A stretch of DNA of 64,000 nucleotides from Bacteroidota bacterium (GTDB lineage: Bacteria; Bacteroidota; Ignavibacteria; Ignavibacteriales; SURF-24). Below, in pieces: positions 38,365 to 47,293 of this stretch. The translations under genes were made by a program, and so were the position numbers. Each line of letters opens with the position of its first letter. Positions within the stretch are counted from its first letter, which is position 1. The DNA is taken from NCBI GenBank assembly GCA_030706145.1, contig JAUZPB010000004.1, positions 1 through 64,000 on the forward strand, in the 5' to 3' direction. The notes beneath the pieces are model-generated. The model saw only the letters and a list, made by a program, of their open reading frames with translations, ran no database searches and was not told the DNA's origin.

Positions 38365-40080
38365 TTAAACTTTCCTGCTGATTTTCCGTTTTAAGAATTT
38401 CCGAAAATCATTAATTTCATAGCAATTAATTACCTCTTCAGGTTGAAGTCCACCTTTTCTGGCCGTTCGAATTCCATATACAATATCTTTTATTCCTTCA
38501 GTAGAATGTGCATCAGGATTAATTGAGAAGATACACCCTTTCTCCCTTGCATAATAGATCAATCTCCAATCCAGATCGAGTCTAAATGGGTTTGCATTTA
38601 TCTCAAGAGCAACATTATTAGATGCACAGGCATCTATCACCTTTTGCATATAAACATTATAGGCAGAACGAGATAAAAGAAGCCTACCGGTTGGATGACC
38701 AAGAAGATCTGTATTTGGGTTCTCAATAGCAGTAATTATTCTTTTTGTCATTTCATCTTCCGTCATCTTGAATGAAGAATGAACTGAGGCGACAATAAAC
38801 TCAAAATTCTTTAGGAAATCTTCCGAATAATCTAATTGACCATCTTTTAATATATCACATTCAATTCCATGAAACAGCTTTATGCCAAGAGATTTTCTTA
38901 AGGACTGTATCTCTTCTTTCTGCTTAAGGACCCTTTCCTCATTTAATCCATTTGCATAAAATGCGGCTTTACTATGATCACAAATTACGGCAAATTCAAA
39001 GCCAAGAGCTTCAGCACTCTTAGACATTTCCATAATAGTATTTTGTCCATCAGAATAGTTTGAATGAAAATGCAGTAATCCTTTGAAGTCCTTAATTGAA
39101 AGACGTGAATTATTCCGAAGTTCAGCAGGAGCTTCAAAATAGTTTACTTCCCTCATCTCAGGAATAATAAATCCTACAGTAGAACCAATAAAGCTATTTT
39201 CATCTGTCTCTCCTTTTATATCATCTTCTTTTATTAAAGTCTTAATAAACTCTTCCGAGCCTGTAGTATGGAAAAGAAGTATCTCAAACTCACTTTTGGA
39301 AGTAGTGTAGTAGACAATAACCGGAAAGTCAGAATATTCATTTAATTCAAATCCCCCAGAAGCATCAGAACTAAAGTTTGGAAGTGTAGGTATCCTCTTG
39401 CTAATTTCAAACGTATCTTTGATCTCAAAACTTTCCTTTAATTCTTTTTCAAACAACGACTTATCAGAAATTAGTATTAAAAATTCCAACTTTGATATTA
39501 CTTCATTTGCTCTTCTATTTTCACCTGTAATTTCTATGCGGATAGAAGAAGAAATCTTATTCAACTTATCAGTAATTTCAGCAGATCTTTTTTGAGCGAT
39601 GTTCTGGAGTATCAGATTTCTATTAATATTAATTCGTTCAATTTCTTTTAGTATGCTTTCCTGAGTCTTTTCACCAAAACCCTTAACTGAAGCAATCTGC
39701 CCGTCAAGACAAGCCGATTCAAGATCTTCAAGATTGTTAATTCCAAGCTCTGTGTAAAGGGTCTTTATCTTCTTAGCACCAAGCCCGTTAATTTTTAGAA
39801 GATCAAGAATACCAACAGGGACTTCAGATGTTACTGCATTGTATTCGCTAGAGAATCCTTTTTCATAGTACTCATTTATTATTTGTAGCAGTCCTTTTCC
39901 AAGTCCTTTTACATTTTTTATTTCTCCGCTTTTAATAATGCTTTCAAGATCATCATCAATTGCTCTAATGATATTTGCTCCATTACGGTAAGCATTTATT
40001 TTGAATGGATTATCTCCTTTAAATTCTAAGATTGAAGCAAGGTTATCTAAGAGAGTGACTAATTCTTTTTTTAACGACAT
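38365..40080 (-). CDS. PolX-like protein: HhH and PHP exonuclease, degenerate polymerase core
   Basis: 571 residues, the usual bacterial PolX length. Helix-hairpin-helix motifs at 57-68, 97-114 and 132-144. The PHP domain (about 332-571) is intact: HFHSNYSDG 337-345, CDHS 367-370, GIECD 405-409, SVHS 432-435, GHPTGR 461-466 and NPDAHS 521-526. In the nucleotidyltransferase core the GSLRR-type motif has become GENRR (186-190), and the region where GDxD should follow reads SKLEFLIL (196-203), lacking both aspartates. The later catalytic Asp (usually V-D-L-R-V) is also not seen around 252-258. It is therefore likely a 3'-5' exonuclease or AP-site processing enzyme without polymerase activity. 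Polymerase-dead PolX lineages are known. Confidence 0.85.
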   Translation of the reverse strand: MSLKKELVTLLDNLASILEFKGDNPFKINAYRNGANIIRAIDDDLESIIKSGEIKNVKGLGKGLLQIINEYYEKGFSSEYNAVTSEVPVGILDLLKINGLGAKKIKTLYTELGINNLEDLESACLDGQIASVKGFGEKTQESILKEIERININRNLILQNIAQKRSAEITDKLNKISSSIRIEITGENRRANEVISKLEFLILISDKSLFEKELKESFEIKDTFEISKRIPTLPNFSSDASGGFELNEYSDFPVIVYYTTSKSEFEILLFHTTGSEEFIKTLIKEDDIKGETDENSFIGSTVGFIIPEMREVNYFEAPAELRNNSRLSIKDFKGLLHFHSNYSDGQNTIMEMSKSAEALGFEFAVICDHSKAAFYANGLNEERVLKQKEEIQSLRKSLGIKLFHGIECDILKDGQLDYSEDFLKNFEFIVASVHSSFKMTEDEMTKRIITAIENPNTDLLGHPTGRLLLSRSAYNVYMQKVIDACASNNVALEINANPFRLDLDWRLIYYAREKGCIFSINPDAHSTEGIKDIVYGIRTARKGGLQPEEVINCYEINDFRKFLKRKISRKV

Positions 40081-40151
40081 AATTAATCCTAAAATTAAAT
40101 TTAGAGACTACAAATAAAGAAAAAAGGTTAAAGATATGACGATTTCGAGTA

Positions 40152-40760
40152 TTATTTAAAGTTACTTATAATTAGACTCATTTGAAAGTATGTAAGAGTG
40201 AATCCCAGTACAGATCCAGCTATTACCTGTGCAAGAGTGTGTCTTTTTAGTTCTATTCTAGACCATCCCACCATTAGAAGCAAAGCTAAAAAGAAGAGTC
40301 CTTTTGGACCTATTGAAAAAGTGATGGCACCTAGTGGGCCCGCAACGCCCAGGGCATGGGCACTTATTTTCCAATGCTTATTTATAAAAATGACTATTAA
40401 GGTATTTGAGATGTAGCAGAACCAGAAACTGGAAGTAACAATGTTTACTTTGAAGAAAACCAGAATTATCCAGCCCACAATAAATGTCAGTACAGCAATA
40501 AAATATGGCACCGTTCGTTCTTCTTTTACTGAAGCATCCAAATCAATAATTTTCCCTTTTTTTCTAAAGTAAAAGAACATTATTGTTGGGGAAATAAAGC
40601 CGAAAATATAAGAAACTGCAAGAACAGTCATTTTATTTATAAATGACTGTTCATAGTAAAAAGCAAAGAAAGTAAAAATTATGATTAGCAGACTTGGAGG
40701 AACAAACAAAGTTGATATTACTCTAGCAGCTAAAGTTGCCTTAGATTTCTCTTTTAACAT
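40152..40760 (-). CDS. PAP2-superfamily membrane protein (lipid-phosphatase-like)
   Basis: 202 residues, about six membrane helices. The three PAP2 blocks are present in altered form: K79-EERTVP (motif 1, KxxxxxxRP-like), SAH at 133-135 (motif 2, SGH-like), and SRIELKRHTLAQ at 167-178 (motif 3, SRxxxxxHxxxD-like). The final Asp is Gln178. The catalytic His174 and His135 positions are kept. It may dephosphorylate a lipid phosphate such as undecaprenyl diphosphate, with activity uncertain because of the substitutions. 20 nt upstream of it on the minus strand is def. Confidence 0.7.
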   Translation of the reverse strand: MLKEKSKATLAARVISTLFVPPSLLIIIFTFFAFYYEQSFINKMTVLAVSYIFGFISPTIMFFYFRKKGKIIDLDASVKEERTVPYFIAVLTFIVGWIILVFFKVNIVTSSFWFCYISNTLIVIFINKHWKISAHALGVAGPLGAITFSIGPKGLFFLALLLMVGWSRIELKRHTLAQVIAGSVLGFTLTYFQMSLIISNFK

Positions 40761-40780
40761 TATTCTCTCAGAGCTGGAAC

Positions 40781-41341
40781 TTATGCCTGGCCAGGTGTAT
40801 TTTTCAAATTGCCATTAGCCAGATCTAAAACTGATTTAAGACTAATTTTCGTTTCGTTATCGTTATGCTGAAGATGATCTTCTTCCATTCTATCAACGAA
40901 CAAAATGCCATCAAGATGATCTAATTCATGCTGGATACATCTTGCCATTGGACCTTTTCTCTCAATAATATTTTCTTTCCCAAAACGGTCAAAGTATTTA
41001 AGCTTAACATATTCAGCTCTTGGAACTTTACCAAAATAGCCTGGAAGCGAAAGGCAACCTTCAAAATCAACTTTTTTACCTTTTGAAAGTAATATCTCAG
41101 GATTTATTAGCTCTATATATTCATCCTGGTAGTCTATTACGACTATTCTTTTTAGAATGCCTAGCTGCGGAGCAGCTAAAGCAGCACCGTCGTCTCTGCT
41201 ATGAAGCGTTACTTTCATTGAATCTACAAGTAACTGAAGTTTACTATGAAATACTGTTACGGGTTTTGCAGCTTGTCTAAGTACTGGATCACCAAACTTC
41301 AGAATTTTTAATTTTTTTGCTAATTTTTTTTCTACGATCAT
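40781..41341 (-). CDS. def: Peptide deformylase
   Basis: 186 residues. Motif 1 GAALAAPQLGI (52-62), motif 2 EGCLSLPG (94-101, metal ligand Cys96), motif 3 QHELDH (137-142, metal ligands and catalytic Glu). In motif 1 the usual G-x-G-L becomes G-A-A-L, a mild deviation. Removes the formyl group from nascent peptides. Followed closely by the PAP2 gene and preceded 7 nt away by dusB. Confidence 0.95.
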   Translation of the reverse strand: MIVEKKLAKKLKILKFGDPVLRQAAKPVTVFHSKLQLLVDSMKVTLHSRDDGAALAAPQLGILKRIVVIDYQDEYIELINPEILLSKGKKVDFEGCLSLPGYFGKVPRAEYVKLKYFDRFGKENIIERKGPMARCIQHELDHLDGILFVDRMEEDHLQHNDNETKISLKSVLDLANGNLKNTPGQA

Positions 41342-41348
41342 TTTTTTA

Positions 41349-42374
41349 TTAACCTTCAGTAATCCTAAGGGATTCCCCTAGTGGATCTATTTGTTTATCA
41401 TTATAGATTTTTAGTTCTTCCATATAGCAGAGCAGTCTTTCTTCAATTGGTTTATATTCAATAAGCTTCATCATTTCCTGGCGTATTTGAGAAACGCCGT
41501 ATAAACCTTTCAAATAAGAAGAATAATACTTTCTGAATTCCAGAACAGCTCTTCTTTCGCCCTTGATCTCTATTGATTCCTTTAAGTGCCTTAGAGCTGT
41601 AGTGATCCTGATCTCAGGAGTAAGAGTAAGAGAGACAAAACCCTGAGAAAGTATTTCCTTTGCTTCCTGAAAGATCCAAGGATTTGCTATAGCTCCTCTA
41701 GCAATCATAACAGCATCGGCTTTAGTAGAGTCAAAGACTTTCTTAACGTCCTCAGCACTGAAAACACCTCCATTAAGAGCAACCGGAATATCAACAACTT
41801 CCTTTACCCTGTCAATCCATTCCCAATCAGGGTCACCAGAGTGTCCCATTTGTCTTGTTCGGCAATGAATTGTTAATGCTTTAGCTCCAACATCTTCAAG
41901 CCTCTTAGCTATCTCGACGATCATTATACTATCATTATCCCATCCTATTCTGGTTTTAACCGTAACAGGAAGGCTAACCGAATCAACGATCTCTTTGACC
42001 ATTTTTTGCAGGTATGGTGGGTCCTTTAATAGTCCTGCACCAGCTCCTCTGTTAGCAACTTTTTTGACCCAGCATCCTGCGTTAATATCAATAAGGTCCG
42101 GGTTTTCTCTTTCAGCAATTTTTGCAGCAGAGACCATAGACTCAAGGTTTTCACCATAGATCTGAATTCCAACAGGTCTTTCGCTTTCAGTGATCTTAAG
42201 TTTCTTGTGTGTTTTTTCCACAGAACGAATCAGACCTTCAGAATTAACGAATTCTGTATAGACAACATCGGCACCAAATCCTTTACAAACATTTCTAAAT
42301 GAAATATCAGTCACATCTTCCATTGGGGCCAGCAATAAAGCCTTATCAATTTGAATTGAACCAACTTTGAACAT
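41349..42374 (-). CDS. dusB: tRNA-dihydrouridine synthase (DusB type)
   Basis: 341 residues. FMN barrel with LAPMEDVTDISFR, VGIQIYGE, KTRIGWD, HCRTRQMGHSG and GGVFSAED. The catalytic Cys101 lies in NAGCWVKKV, where the residue after Cys is Trp102 instead of the usual Pro. Reduces uridines in tRNA with NADPH. It overlaps the MFS gene by 1 nt and precedes def, a translation-linked grouping. Confidence 0.92.
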   Translation of the reverse strand: MFKVGSIQIDKALLLAPMEDVTDISFRNVCKGFGADVVYTEFVNSEGLIRSVEKTHKKLKITESERPVGIQIYGENLESMVSAAKIAERENPDLIDINAGCWVKKVANRGAGAGLLKDPPYLQKMVKEIVDSVSLPVTVKTRIGWDNDSIMIVEIAKRLEDVGAKALTIHCRTRQMGHSGDPDWEWIDRVKEVVDIPVALNGGVFSAEDVKKVFDSTKADAVMIARGAIANPWIFQEAKEILSQGFVSLTLTPEIRITTALRHLKESIEIKGERRAVLEFRKYYSSYLKGLYGVSQIRQEMMKLIEYKPIEERLLCYMEELKIYNDKQIDPLGESLRITEG

Positions 42375-43612
42375 TAAAACTCTCTTCCAATATTTTCTTT
42401 TATAATAATTTTTTCTGCCTCACCATGGCTCTGAAGTACAAATTTTTTCGAATTAAATAAATAAAGGCAGAATAAAAACGTAAGGACCATAAATGCTCCG
42501 CCGGTCAGAAATGGGAACTGAAAGCCCAGAAAATCAAAGGCAAATCCGCCCCATAGAGGACCTAATACACGGGCAAAGGCAGAAAGGGACTGATTTAGGC
42601 CAAGAATTGCCCCCTGCTCTTTTTCTGGTGAATATTTTGATACCATGCTAAGTAAAGTTGGCTGTAGAATACCTGTGCCCAAAGAAAGCACACACATTAC
42701 AATGGCTAAACCAAGGAAATTTCCACCATAAGGAATCAGACCAAGTCCGAATATCAAAATAAACGTACCTGCTAAGATAAGGAATTTTTCCGAAATTTTT
42801 TCACTAAGAATTCGTATGAGCCCTCCTTGTATCAAGGCTCCTGAAATTCCCATAATTCCAAAAAGATATCCTGTTTGCTGATCTGTAAAATGATAATGTT
42901 TATAGCTTAATAGAGCAAACGTGCCATAAATATTTGCTCCAGAAAATGTCACAATGAAGAACAAAAAAACGAGTGAACCAATTTCCGGGTGGCTAAGAAC
43001 ACTTTTAGTAAAATGTAAATCAAATATTTTCAGATCACGAAGCTTAAGTTTTCCTTCACTCTTTTGGACAGTTTCTTTAAGGAATAAGAATGTAAAAGCC
43101 AGAGCCGTTAATGAAAATCCAGCACTTACAAAGCCAACTACCTGATAGCCAAAGTGAGAAAGGATGCCACCTACAAATGGTCCGAATACAAAGCCAAGGC
43201 TAAAGGCAACGCCTATCATTCCCATTCCTTTGGTTCTCTCATGCTTTTCAGTTATATCAGCAATATAAGCCTGAGCTACGCCAATATTACTTCCTCCAAA
43301 TCCTCCCATTAGTCGTGAAATAAAGAGCATTAAATAGGAATGAGAGAAACTAAATATTATGTATGAAATGCACGTCGATGAAAGAGAAATAAGTATTAAT
43401 GGACGCCGGCCAAATTTATCTGATAATTTCCCAAGTATTGGATTAAAAATAAATTGTACAAGTGAAAAAACTGCAAAGAGAATACCTATAGCGAAATCTG
43501 AAACGTGTATTTCCTTGCTAGCAAAAGTCGGTAAAATAGGGATAAGCAGACCAAAACCTAAAAGATCAATGAATACTGTCATAAAGATAGTCATCAGTGA
43601 AGTTTTTTTCAT
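42374..43612 (-). CDS. MFS exporter of the tetracycline/multidrug (DHA1) type
   Basis: 412 residues, 12 membrane helices. Motif A is GKLSDKFGRRPLIL after helix 2; ISRLMGGFGGSNIGVAQAYIADIT is motif B/antiporter-like; GPFVGGILSHFGYQ is the motif C region. Similar to TetA-like proton antiporters, though the substrate cannot be given. It starts 3 nt after the isocitrate dehydrogenase stop and overlaps dusB by 1 nt. Confidence 0.85.
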   Translation of the reverse strand: MKKTSLMTIFMTVFIDLLGFGLLIPILPTFASKEIHVSDFAIGILFAVFSLVQFIFNPILGKLSDKFGRRPLILISLSSTCISYIIFSFSHSYLMLFISRLMGGFGGSNIGVAQAYIADITEKHERTKGMGMIGVAFSLGFVFGPFVGGILSHFGYQVVGFVSAGFSLTALAFTFLFLKETVQKSEGKLKLRDLKIFDLHFTKSVLSHPEIGSLVFLFFIVTFSGANIYGTFALLSYKHYHFTDQQTGYLFGIMGISGALIQGGLIRILSEKISEKFLILAGTFILIFGLGLIPYGGNFLGLAIVMCVLSLGTGILQPTLLSMVSKYSPEKEQGAILGLNQSLSAFARVLGPLWGGFAFDFLGFQFPFLTGGAFMVLTFLFCLYLFNSKKFVLQSHGEAEKIIIKENIGREF

Positions 43613-43615
43613 ATG

Positions 43616-44632
43616 TTATTTATCCAATTTCTTTAAGATTGCATTTGTTAATTCCTTAGTTCCAACATAATTAAGAGGATTAATATCCTTAGTAACATAC
43701 TTACCTTCAGCAATAACAGATGCAACAGCTCTTTCAATTCTTTGAGCAGCTTCAATTTCACCAATATGTTCAAGCAGCATAACAGAAGCAAGAATTATTG
43801 CAGCGGGGTTAGCTAAATTTTTTCCGGCAATATCAGGAGCAGAGCCATGGACAGCCTCATAAATTCCAACATCGGGTCCCAGATTTGCCCCTGGAGCCAT
43901 ACCCAATCCCCCAACAAGTCCGCTTGCCAGATCAGAGAGAATGTCGCCAAATAGATTAGTAGTAACAATAACATCGAACTGATAAGGATTCAATACCATC
44001 TGCATTGCCATATTATCAATTATTTTATCATTGAATTCCAGATCCGGGTACTCTTTTGCAATCTCTCTTGCAACATCCAGAAACAGACCGCTTGTATATT
44101 TAAGTATATTAGCCTTATGAACTGCTGTTACCTTCTTTCTCCCCTTCTTCATGGCCTGGTCAAAAGCATATCGAAGAATTCTCTCGCATCCTCTTCGCGT
44201 AACAATCCCGATTGTTTCTGCTGCTGAGCGTGAACTATCAATGTAATGTTCAATGCCCGAATAAAACTCCTCCAGGTTCTCTCTGAAAATTATTAAGTCA
44301 ATGTGGTCGTACAGAGTTTTAATCCCAGGATATGTCTTTGCGGGTCTGACATTTGCATAAAGATCAAATTCTTTTCTTAAAGCAACATTTATGCTTCTGA
44401 AGCCTTTGCCAACAGGTGTAGTTAATGGTCCTTTTAGTGCAATTTTTGTTCTTGCTATTGAGTCCAGTGTCTCTTGTGGCAGAGGATCTTTATATTTTTC
44501 AATTGCAGAAAGTCCGGCTGGCTGCATATCCCATGTTATCTTAACTCCTGCATGCTCTATTACCTTTACGGCTGCGTCAGTAATATCTGGTCCAATACCA
44601 TCTCCCTGTATAAGGGTGAATTCGTAACTCAA
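43616..44632 (-). CDS. NAD-type isocitrate dehydrogenase
   Basis: 338 residues from a TTG at 44632, selected because AGGAG (44643-44639) lies exactly 6 nt ahead and the protein then starts at the family's N-terminus ([16 protein letters not shown]). A longer frame to 44779 adds 49 unconserved residues. Substrate residues Ser80, Asn82, Arg86 and Arg96 occur in [18 protein letters not shown], the pattern of isocitrate rather than isopropylmalate dehydrogenases; [10 protein letters not shown] and [15 protein letters not shown] follow. Converts isocitrate to 2-oxoglutarate in the TCA cycle. Cofactor NAD is inferred from the short, monomer-type homologs. Confidence 0.9.
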   Translation of the reverse strand: MSYEFTLIQGDGIGPDITDAAVKVIEHAGVKITWDMQPAGLSAIEKYKDPLPQETLDSIARTKIALKGPLTTPVGKGFRSINVALRKEFDLYANVRPAKTYPGIKTLYDHIDLIIFRENLEEFYSGIEHYIDSSRSAAETIGIVTRRGCERILRYAFDQAMKKGRKKVTAVHKANILKYTSGLFLDVAREIAKEYPDLEFNDKIIDNMAMQMVLNPYQFDVIVTTNLFGDILSDLASGLVGGLGMAPGANLGPDVGIYEAVHGSAPDIAGKNLANPAAIILASVMLLEHIGEIEAAQRIERAVASVIAEGKYVTKDINPLNYVGTKELTNAILKKLDK

Positions 44633-44824
44633 AGTATACTCCTGTAATTCAGATTTAGAAAAATAGTTATTGTTTATATAGTAAGATATTAAAAATGGAT
44701 GATAAATTCGTAACATCTGCCAATGGAAATAACTTTTATATACCTTAAATAGTTCAAAAAAACAAAAGCTATTTCTCAATAGGATTTGGTTTTTACTTAA
44801 GCTTTAGTTTTGGAAATAGACAAC

Positions 44825-44853
44825 TTGACTAAATCGATATAATACTTTATTCT
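44825..44853 (+). promoter_or_regulatory. Candidate sigma70-type promoter of the YtxH gene
   Basis: TTGACT (44825-44830), a 17-nt spacer and TATTCT (44848-44853), 71 nt before the YtxH start. It lies in the 292-bp divergent gap 44633-44924, which holds nothing else I recognise and must also contain the idh promoter. Confidence 0.4.
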
Positions 44854-44924
44854 ATACAAAAAGGCACGTATAAAAATTTCAACTATTCTATTAAATAAAA
44901 TCCATTTCTAGGAGGAAAAACAAC

Positions 44925-45410
44925 ATGTTTAAAAGAAAGCAAAGTCGCGAGGAACAGATAGTGATCGGCTTTCTGGTTGGCGGTATAATCGGGAGCCTGG
45001 CTTCTTTTCTTTTCACCCCTATAAAAGGAAAAGATCTTCGGAAGGAGATAAAGGATGATGTGGGAGATTATCTGCATAAAGCAAAAGAACAGAGTCAGAA
45101 GATTTATAATGAAACAAAAGTACTGTCAAACTCGATGATTGACCGTGCGCAAAATGTTTTTGAGTTATCAAGACATTATGCCTCTGGTGTTTTGGATGTG
45201 CCTCGTGATAACGTTGAAAAGGAAATTTCACGCTTAAGAAAAGCTGTCAACGCTGCAGTTGATGCATACAAGACATCTCAAACAGAAGCATCAACAGCAG
45301 GAGAAGAAAATCTTGAAACTGCCACAACACAGGTAAATGAAACCTTTGAAGATTACAATGATGAGACTCTCCCTAAGCAACAAGGCATGGGAAGACGTGA
45401 GGTCCATTAA
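44925..45410 (+). CDS. YtxH-domain membrane-anchored stress-type protein
   Basis: 161 residues with an AGGAGG site 9 nt ahead. Charged N-terminus, one membrane helix with GFLVGGIIGSLASFLFTPIKGKDLRKEI (about 14-41; the YtxH signature), then a long amphipathic helical region (about 45-110) and a Thr/Glu-rich disordered tail. YtxH proteins are membrane-linked and often stress-induced; molecular role is unknown. Monocistronic. Confidence 0.8.
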   Translation: MFKRKQSREEQIVIGFLVGGIIGSLASFLFTPIKGKDLRKEIKDDVGDYLHKAKEQSQKIYNETKVLSNSMIDRAQNVFELSRHYASGVLDVPRDNVEKEISRLRKAVNAAVDAYKTSQTEASTAGEENLETATTQVNETFEDYNDETLPKQQGMGRREVH

Positions 45411-45854
45411 AAAGTTAATGATTAAAATAAACAAATAGTTGTATTAACTATTATTTCCAAAAAAAGCACAACTACTAAATCATAAGCCACTAAATAATAA
45501 GCAGCGATTATTATAGTGCAGACTCAAAGCAAACTAAAGTATATTATTTTACCAGTAATATAAATTATTGCCATGGTCTGCACTTTTGTGAAAATTGCTC
45601 AACTCTCTCTCCCTTTCCTTTATCTCATTATGTGCACATATTCTTAGTTTACAGAAGTAATTTCATTAATCATTGCTGCTTCCTAAAGAACTGCTGGAAA
45701 TTTAAGAACATTTATCAGCAAATTTATGCATTTTTATAACTTACAATAATTTTCTGCTCGTAGCAGCCGTTATTAGTGTAACCATTATTAGTATGGTGCC
45801 GTCTAAATAGCACTTTATATACAAGTATATACTTTCTTAATTTCGGAGAATAAA
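45411..45854. other. 444-bp gene-free region with several inverted repeats
   Basis: No supported coding frame. Contents: a 7-bp hairpin AATAGTT/AACTATT (45434-45452) after the YtxH gene; a nested inverted repeat at 45515-45584; a CTGCT/AGCAG hairpin (45754-45766); a direct repeat TTATTAGT at 45770 and 45786, 16 bp apart; and the leader of the repeat-protein gene with CGGAG 7 nt before its ATG. Confidence 0.6.
45515..45584. repeat. Nested inverted repeat in the 444-bp gap
   Basis: Outer arms AGTGCAGAC (45515-45523) and GTCTGCACT (45576-45584); inner arms TATATTA (45540-45546) and TAATATA (45556-45562). Together they fold into a long stem with an internal loop. No U-run follows directly, so it is not a standard terminator. 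Confidence 0.6.
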
Positions 45855-46985
45855 ATGCGAAAACATCTACTGCTCTACTTTTTCTTTTTAACTTCCATTA
45901 TTTTTGGCCAGCAGCAGGATTCTATACCATTTACACATAGTTATTTCCAGTTAGGGGCAAGCAACTCCGGATTAGTATTTGGTAATTCCGGTTATTCATC
46001 TGGTATTAGGATAAACTGGAGTGACAAGCATCTTGAGGAAATAAACGGAATAAACATTACTTTATGGAATTCCAGTGATAATTCTAACGGAACAATAAAC
46101 GGACTTGCTTTAGGAATTGTTGGTCCTTCGGCAGATAGAATAAATGGTGTTGCGCTTGGAACTGCAGCTGTGGTAGCCGGAAGCAGCCTAAATGGGATAA
46201 GCATTGGAGGTCTGGCTGTAATCTCAGAAGGAACAGCAAAAGGTATTAAGGTTGGCGGACTTGCTGTAATAAGTAACTCAGATCTTCGTGGGATAGCTTT
46301 TGGCGGGCTTGCAACAGTGTCGAGTGGGTCGGCTATGGGCATTATTATTTCAGGGTTTGCTAATGTTACAGATGAGAGTATAAGCGGTTTAAATGTCTCA
46401 GGTTTAGCTTCAATTAGCAAAGGCTCTGCTAGCGGAATTAACTTTGGTGGACTAGCTTTGATCTCTAATGAAGATCTGTCAGGAATAAATCTTAGTTCCT
46501 TAGCAAACATTGCCGATGGTAATTCAACCGGTCTGAACTTAAGTGGTCTTGCAAATATATCCAATGGTTCACTTACCGGAATTAATTTTGGCGGATTGGC
46601 TCTTATTGGCAATGATGGAGTTCAGGGAATAAATATATCGGGAGCTGCCATTATTTCGGGTAAAGAGGATATAACTGGATTGAACCTTACTGTAGGGGCT
46701 ATTCAATGTGCAAATTCAATTACAGGAATAAATATAGCTGGATATAGATTAAAGGCATCTGAAATAACCGGTCTAAATATTTCCGGAGTAATGAATAAAG
46801 CTGATATTATGACAGGACTTTCAGTTGCACTTTATAACAGAGCATATGATACGCAAACGGGACTTTCAATCGGGATCTTTAATCATGCAGATAATTTAGA
46901 TGGCGTTCAGTTAGGACTAATAAACTATGCTGGAAACAATTCAGGGATATTAAAGATCCTCCCTTTTATAAATGCCCATTTTTAA
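45855..46985 (+). CDS. Surface solenoid protein with 16-residue repeats (LA_2272-like)
   Basis: 376 residues with a signal peptide ending IIFGQ. From residue 65 to 355 there are about 19 units beginning G-[ILV]-x-[ILVF]-x-G-L-A or similar. Eleven consecutive units start exactly every 16 residues (98, 114, 130 ... 258), then spacing drifts to 14-17. This predicts a regular beta-solenoid. The last units (GLSIGIFNHADNLDGVQLGLINYA) match the style of LA_2272-type surface repeats from Leptospira and Bacteroidota. Function is unknown; the protein is likely exported to the cell surface or periplasm. It ends at a strong terminator. Confidence 0.75.
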   Translation: MRKHLLLYFFFLTSIIFGQQQDSIPFTHSYFQLGASNSGLVFGNSGYSSGIRINWSDKHLEEINGINITLWNSSDNSNGTINGLALGIVGPSADRINGVALGTAAVVAGSSLNGISIGGLAVISEGTAKGIKVGGLAVISNSDLRGIAFGGLATVSSGSAMGIIISGFANVTDESISGLNVSGLASISKGSASGINFGGLALISNEDLSGINLSSLANIADGNSTGLNLSGLANISNGSLTGINFGGLALIGNDGVQGINISGAAIISGKEDITGLNLTVGAIQCANSITGINIAGYRLKASEITGLNISGVMNKADIMTGLSVALYNRAYDTQTGLSIGIFNHADNLDGVQLGLINYAGNNSGILKILPFINAHF

Positions 46986-46999
46986 ACAATAGAAAATAT

Positions 47000-47032
47000 T
47001 TCAGGGCTGAAATTTAATAATTCAGCCCTGAA
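47000..47032. terminator. Bidirectional terminator between repeat gene and H1-like gene
   Basis: Perfect 12-bp stem TTCAGGGCTGAA/TTCAGCCCTGAA (47000-47011 and 47021-47032), 9-nt loop, between convergent genes. No long T-run on either side, so termination could be partial. Confidence 0.7.
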
Positions 47033-47046
47033 TTCAAAGAAATACT

Positions 47047-47253
47047 TTACTTCTTTTCTTCTTCAGGATTCTCTTTCCTATTCATCTTTATTTCCTGGAT
47101 CTGATTACGCATATCCTGTGCAAGCTTTTTAAGTTCGCTTAAGCCCTTGCGCAATCTTGTACCTGCGGCTGCTTGTCCTTTTTCAGAAAATTTTTGTACA
47201 TCTGGCTCAAGGCTCTGTACAAATTTCAGCAGTTCATTATACTTTTCTTTCAT
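47047..47253 (-). CDS. Histone H1-like (Hc1-type) small protein
   Basis: 68 residues. Matches the short H1-like proteins of Bacteroidota: FVQSLEPDVQKFSEKGQAAAGTRLRKGLSELKKLAQDMRNQIQE. Strongly helical with Lys/Arg patches and a Glu-rich C-terminus. Presumed nucleoid-associated DNA-binding protein; DNA binding is inferred from family. Followed by the membrane Fe-S protein on the same strand. Confidence 0.8.
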   Translation of the reverse strand: MKEKYNELLKFVQSLEPDVQKFSEKGQAAAGTRLRKGLSELKKLAQDMRNQIQEIKMNRKENPEEEKK

Positions 47254-47293
47254 TTAAGCCTCCGTAATAGATTATAATTAAAGGTTAATTAAG

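Noticed and set aside
45992..46612. Long minus-strand open frame inside the solenoid gene
   Set aside because: It is the antisense of a periodic repeat gene; the Pro/Ala-rich translation mirrors the sense repeats and lacks a ribosome site.
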